From Sweltsa coloradensis (taxonomy: Eukaryota > Arthropoda > Insecta > Plecoptera > Chloroperlidae): a DNA stretch of 64,000 bases. The translations under genes were made by a program, and so were the position numbers. The notes beneath the pieces were generated by a model, which was not told where the DNA came from, ran no database searches, and saw nothing but the letters and a program-made list of their open reading frames with translations. Positions 58,185 through 64,000 of the stretch are shown here, piece by piece; within the stretch, counting starts at the first letter, position 1; every line of letters starts with the position of its first letter. Location of the stretch: assembly GCA_024449915.1 (NCBI GenBank), contig JAMZAV010000787.1, positions 62,001-126,000 of the forward strand, read 5' to 3'.

Positions 58185-61100
58185 TCAGTGCATAATGCAT
58201 GTGTAGGTGTAAGATTTGGCTTGGGACAACCGTTTAAAACTAATTTTTTGTTGTGACTTGAGAAAACGTACATAGAATACGGCACACGACACTACAACGT
58301 AATAAATTAAGCCACAACAGTGATACTGTATTCAGTCTTCCTTATGTGTGCTTGCTTGTTTATCTCGGGAATATGCTGCGGCCATAATAGGTAGCTTTGA
58401 CCGAAATTAATATGAATCATGACTTTAATATCTATTATAGATGAGTTAAGACAGCTCCAGTGTTCTAGAGAGCAATGTCTTTGGTTCCGACACAACACAC
58501 TTGGCAAATAAATCTCTTCGCTTCGTCGTGCAGAAGTCTTGAGGTTCTTCTTATTCACGCTAGAGTGAAGAGGAGGGTTTAATGGAACTAAGACTTGAAG
58601 CTCTAATTCAGGTGGCCTGGATTCCGAGGTGGATCTTCATGCTGCAGTTTTTCTCAGACAAGTGCAACGAGACATTGATTTCTGTCGACTTCCTTGCAGG
58701 AATGAGATAACGCGGTCGCTTCGTACCGTCTCCAATAATAACAGAATGCTATGTGTCGCTCAGAAAAAGAACGAACCACAATTGAGACATTACGTGAACG
58801 AAATGAGCAAAATCGCAACGAATACCGCGAAACATTCCGTTTCAATTTAACCAATAGCAGAAGAGAGACCTGCTTTACTTCTTTACGGTGTTTATTTTGT
58901 GCCGAATAAATGAGGAATGTTTCGAAAGACTTTTATGTGAAATGACATTATTACAATGTTCTTATCGTGACTGCATTTTAATGCACATTCTAAACTAACT
59001 TCAAGACGAAAGAAACAGACTTACGACTACATTTGGTAGATTTACATTAATGTAACTGACGTTCTACTACTTCCAAGATAACTTTGCAGTAGAGTTGTGT
59101 GCATTGGTAATGGTAAGAGCATGTTTGCATTAGAAGTGCAAGCTTTAGATTATCCCCTGTGACTAAACTTAAGAGTATTGTTTCTTTCATTCACGTTATA
59201 TAACAGAAGAATATCACAAACGTACACAAGTTTACTTATTTTGAATATGCATGTCTCATCTCTTCTCGACAATACTCCATGCATTCATTTCTCGTTTACA
59301 AAGGTGAATCTTATAAAAAAAAAAACACACACAAAAGTTAAACTTGCAGTTTCTTAAGTTTTCGAATTAATGTTTGAATTTATAAAAAAAAAATACGAAT
59401 ACATTTTTTGCTACTTCTACTTTGATACAGAGAAGATTGATATGTTTTCATTGGTATGCCTCTACAAGTACCTATGTGTACTAATCGTATGGTCATAATG
59501 ACCATTCAATTGTTTTCGTACACAAGACGACAAATCGGATTTTTTTTTCAAAAAACAAACAAACAACCCAAATTGCTAATTACAATAACGCATATATCGT
59601 TAAAATGAAATTATGTTAATAGAAAATTTGAAAATTGTACTAAATTATGCATTCTTTCTATAATGATTATTTTTATTTGGAAAGGAAAAGCGCGTGGACA
59701 AAGAAAGTCACATAAGGGTAAAATCACGCGATAAAGTAATACTCATAAATTCCACTATTCACAACTTTATCTCTTAATCAGTTTGATGGTAAGAGTAATG
59801 TGGTTATGACTCTGGAACCAGGAATGTTAATTAACACAGTAATAAACCAAGGTGCTGTAAACGTAGTTACTCGGTGTTCACTGCATATCGCACGTGTTTC
59901 AACGTGCCTACACCAGACTACTAATTACCTAATGCAAGCGCTGTGGATGCAAACAACATTAATTAATGAATATCAATATTGTAGGCGTAAATGCTACTAG
60001 AAAGTTATGCCTGGTTTGAGGAGATATTATACTACTCACATTAAGGAATGCTCAATATAATCAAGTTACATTGCACTTTCAAGTTGAGAGAAGAACTTAT
60101 ACTTACTTAGTCCCCACTTACTGATAATTGGTTTAAAGGCATACGAAGAACAGGGTTATGTAATGGGTAGCCCATAACCAGCCCACAAGGTGAGAGTAGA
60201 TATAATAATATGCAATAGCATAGCTCATTGTCACCCATAAAGCAAATATATGGATTTATTTACTTTTATTTAACATCGATCCTATTCAGTTACAAATAGA
60301 CAAATTTTATAAAGACGCGAACCACAAGGTGTATGAATTAATTGTGTAACGAGTTCCATCAAACAAAAATATTATGTGACGTAAGATCTGATTTTTTTCC
60401 GCATGATTTTAAATTTCCAAATACAGAAATGTGTTGCAATCAATATAATGATTCCAGTGTGTTAGCACATATGACGTGCAAAATTATGTGTTTATCTACG
60501 AGATCCAAGAATTAATACTACTTCATGTTGATAGAATTCTTATTTAGGTCGGTGTCACATTTTGGAATAATTACATTTGCCACAGCTGCATTAAATGCCA
60601 TGCATAAAACTGAAAATTAGTTTAGAGTTTAGAATCATGAATTTATTTATTTATTTCGCATGCTGGATATAAAGCATGGGTCATGACGAGAATAGTGAAC
60701 AATATTCCAGAGTACATTAAATATTTATACTGCTGTATTATTCTGTGAGAGAAGTTGGATAATTGCGATCTGTAGTAGCTTCCACGTCTTTCGTACGTTT
60801 GATTAGAAACAATGGAAGTGTCAGAAAGTAAATAAATTTATAAATCCACTATACGGTAAGTGACTTTGATGGCACATCTCTGTCTGGTTTTGTGATGCAA
60901 AGCTAGTTTAACGATGAGAACAATAAAGTAGGAAACTTTTTCAAGAAGGGTCCATTCTAAACAAAATAAAAGCGCGTCGAACATTCCAGGTGTAAAAATA
61001 AAATGTCCCCTCGTTGTTTGACAGTGTCCGAGTATGTGATTTATTATTGACATGTTTCGTAAAACACGAATATTTTCTATTTGAAAGCGTTAATGTTTGT

Positions 61101-62910
61101 GTAGATGTTAGTTCATGTGGAAACTGAACCGGACTAAGACTTATTGTTATTACTGGGATCTTCCAGTTCAGAAGTTTGCAACGTGATTCTCGAAATGATT
61201 TAAATTAATCATTACGGACATTAACGATTCTCTTACTTCACCTGAAGTACGTACTAGTTTTATAGTGTGGATATAGGTCAAGAAGAAACAGTATATTCTA
61301 GTATAACTGCCCCATCCTAACATTGTGAGCTTTAAAAGGGCGTGGTCAACACACTAGCAACCCTTTGTCTGCCATTGCCAGTGAAATAAGCACCCAGGAC
61401 GCAAACCCGACTAGCAGGAGCGACTACAGGAAGCACGGTATTTCGTTGAGCGCGGGTGATATTTCACAACGTGGCCTGCTCCTACTTTGCATTGCTTTGT
61501 AGCGTTTGTTAAATGGTTGACGATGATTTGTGTCGTCTCATAACGTAAAGTCAGAGCAACAGCGCTATGCTAGGTAGGTGGGTGGGTCGACTCTGCGTTC
61601 GTTTCATTTAGTTGGAGGAAACTGAACACGAAAAAACATAAATGACGAATAGGTCGGCTCATGACGCTACTATTGTAATGGCCGGCAATATTTTACGCCT
61701 CCATTGAACGCTAGCCGCTAGCCAGTCGCCACTAATTCCAGACCTCGCTGTGCGCCGAAACAAGAGGGGGAGCAAAAACATAATGAAAACATTTGGAATT
61801 GTAATCGCCCAGCTCTTAAATAAATCTATAAGTGGATTGCAACAAATTATCAACTTCAGTGTGAAATGGGGCATTTAAATGGAAAATAATCACTGCTATT
61901 CAGAGCTTCCGTATAATGTAATGGGTCTATTGAGACTGCGGGTCGACAGAACAAAAACGGGGCATTTAATATGTTATTGACCTGAACATCACTTTAAAGA
62001 TGATTCAATCTCTAGCGTATATTTAGTTTAAGACCCACATAAAGTTTATTATTTAAGTTTGTTTGGGTGTCTCACAAGAGTAATAGATGATTCGAAGACA
62101 AATATTACCACGTGACATAGCCACCGTCTAACTAGGATGTTTGTGCTATTGTTTGAGTATAAGAAAATGTAACTGGATTTAATTATACCAACAATATTGT
62201 AATTGTCTGGTTTTCTTACAACTTAAGTGTCAGAATGTTTTGAATTCCAGACTGTAATATTTTAGCGTGAACCGTTTTAATAGTGGTTGGCGGTATTTAA
62301 TTGCTCGTTTTAATTGCAATAGTGACACTTTACTTTCACTTTACACGAATATTGTGGTTGCCGTTGACTTTCACTTCACAAGAATTCCAGGGTTGCCGTT
62401 GTGCATTTTCTATTAGTGCAATGCAATGATTAATGAGCATTTAGAGACAAACATAATTCTGGTCTCGCTCATCGACTGATGTCGAAGAACTTGTGAACAA
62501 GGTTAGTGCATTATGATTGGACGACGTAAATAAAGTACATGGTACGGAAAGAAGATACGAAGTTCTCTTTGCAAAACCATTGCCGATGTTTATTACACGG
62601 ACACCTAAAATGTTATCACTATCATCTTCTGAACCATTTACACAGACACCTAACCAACCATTGGTGAAATTGTCCGTCGTGTCGCTCAAACATCAAACGG
62701 TGAGCTCCACATTCAAGGAAATGAGCTTGCGTGAGGTCGTCAGCGTCATAGAAGATTAGGTTACCTGCGTCAAAACAAAGGGGTGTCTCTCTCGGTGTGA
62801 GTTTAAATTAGATGACGTGATGACACGAGTGGCTAGGGTGGTTAGACGGACAGATCCTCCCTTCCATCTCGGTGTTACAGCGAGAATATGCTGTGGCATC
62901 GCTCAGCAGC
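58185..62910. other. Non-coding DNA, no recognised gene
   Basis: Short frames (58629-58850 plus, 62517-62759 plus with a minus-strand mirror, others) lack recognisable domains. A GC-richer patch at 61320-61480 follows CTTTAAAAGGGCGTGG, which could be a regulatory region; this is only compositional. Confidence 0.35.
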
Positions 62911-62913
62911 TAG

Positions 62914-63153
62914 CACACACATGGTGAATACCAGACTTATCTGCACTTGCTCACACACATGGTGAATACCAGACTTATCCGCACTTGCTCACACACATGG
63001 TGTATACCAGACTTATCCGCACTTGCTCACACACATGGTGAATACCAGACTTATCCGCACTTGCTCACACACATGGTGTATACCAGACTTATCCGCACTT
63101 GCTCACACACATGGTGTATACCAGACTTATCCGCACTCGCTCACACACATGGT
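62914..63153. repeat. 38-bp tandem repeat, six units plus a partial
   Basis: The unit starting CACACACATGGTGAATACCA and ending GCACTTGCT begins at 62914, 62952, 62990, 63028, 63066, 63104 and (partial) 63142. Units differ by GAATA or GTATA: 1, 2 and 4 have GAATA; 3, 5 and 6 have GTATA. There are no spacers, so it is a minisatellite, not a CRISPR array. Confidence 0.92.
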
Positions 63154-63154
63154 C

Positions 63155-64000
63155 ACGAAATCACTTGGATTTACTTTGGATCATAACAAATGTTGATATT
63201 AAGAGAGATTAGGAGTCAATTGACTTTGTCTTTGGCCTTTTTCTGCAGTAGTGAAGAATGAGATTTGAGTTTGGCCTAGCATAAATGTGAATCACCGATG
63301 AATGTAAACCTAATATAAGCACTTTTTCAAAACTATTGTAGATCAAACATAAAATGCTGGCCCAATTTGATATTTTGGAACTTTTTTCATGGGATCCCAA
63401 AACAAGAACATCTATTTTATTTATATGTATTATTATTTTAAAAAAAACACTACAATGTATTTATTTTTAAATGTGTATTACATTGATTGAAATCAAGAGT
63501 CGTTAATAGCGAAAAGACGCAGAAATTTACATATTATACATCCTTTTCCCACCAAACTAAAGTTTGTAAAACATGGTAATAGTTAAAACTTTCAAGTAAG
63601 TTGTGACATTAATCTCCATGGACTGTTTCTAAATCCTGGCAGTTGACTGAAGAAATCTTTGTAATAAAACTTTCAGTCGGGGCTGCAGGTGGTGGGTATA
63701 TCTAAACCGTACTTCCGATTCCGAGTTTCAGGCGTCACGGATGAGCCACCAATTGTGTGTTTGCCCCCTGCACTCTATAATACTGCTACTAATAATAATA
63801 GTAATTGATTGTTATGACGTACCGGTAATAATTCTATTCATAAATCCATACAAAAGAACTTGAATGTAAACCACGTAGTAAGCATGATCAAACATATTGA
63901 AGTTTCGTTACGTGTTATTGAAATGCTAAAATAACTCTCAAATGATAAATATCATTATTATTTTCATTTTTAACGAAACTTAAGAGGTTTGAATTGACGC
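63155..64000. other. AT-rich non-coding DNA
   Basis: Nothing recognisable, apart from a short AAT run near 63790. Confidence 0.45.

Noticed and set aside
62914..63153. CRISPR-like regular array
   Set aside because: Units are directly contiguous with no unique spacers, and the context is eukaryotic.

Overview
The window looks like AT-rich, non-coding animal nuclear DNA. There are no operon-like gene runs, no rRNA or convincing functional tRNA genes, and no open frame recognisable as a host gene. What can be supported is a dense layer of old mobile elements: a 5'-truncated non-LTR retrotransposon of Jockey type, at least three other LINE remnants, about a dozen tRNA-derived SINE pieces, short inverted-repeat DNA transposons, and seven or eight copies of a Helitron-like family. 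Jockey-type LINEs and DINE-1-like Helitrons point to an arthropod, perhaps an insect. That is an inference; a mollusc or another invertebrate cannot be excluded. The window is probably intergenic or deep intronic.

Layout. 1-2.4 kb: featureless AT-rich DNA with one possible small MITE. 2.4-4.8 kb: a possible composite element with matching inverted ends (TACCCAACAAACATT) and GGGACGTCCC palindrome arrays just inside them; a Helitron-like copy and a SINE lie within it. 6.5-7.25 kb: LINE remnant, minus strand. 10.9-11.4 kb: two long microsatellites, one the tail of a SINE. 12.4-13.7 kb: one Helitron-like element nested inside another. 15.5 kb: TA-flanked MITE. 21.8-23.3 kb: two more Helitron-like copies. 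26-28.4 kb: LINE fragments, including the only long recognisable frame (304 codons of reverse transcriptase). 30.8-32.6 kb: SINEs and a TTAA-flanked hairpin element. 37-38.5 kb: LINE scrap and a cluster of ACGCC motifs. 39.5-40.1 kb: SINE. 41.4-41.8 kb: long hairpin. 42.7-45.9 kb: SINE tail, then a second composite element like the first (ends CCCAAGTAGCACA, 51-bp array). 47 kb: second copy of the TA MITE. 48.2 kb: SINE. 49.6-50.1 kb: well-preserved hAT-type MITE with an 8-bp target duplication. 54.5-57.2 kb: SINE, hairpin element and two head-to-tail Helitron-like copies. 58 kb: SINE. 62.9 kb: 38-bp tandem array.

The elements interact mainly by nesting and shared ends. The Helitron-like copies share a 5' end TTGGATGAGCG, an inverted copy of it near the 3' end, a conserved AACGC/GCGTT stem and a CTAG terminus. 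Every copy is followed by T, and four of the five with an intact start lie between A and T with no target duplication. Three SINE copies share a core around CCACTGAAAATCAG. The two composite elements have different sequences but the same architecture, and are the best candidates here for something undescribed.
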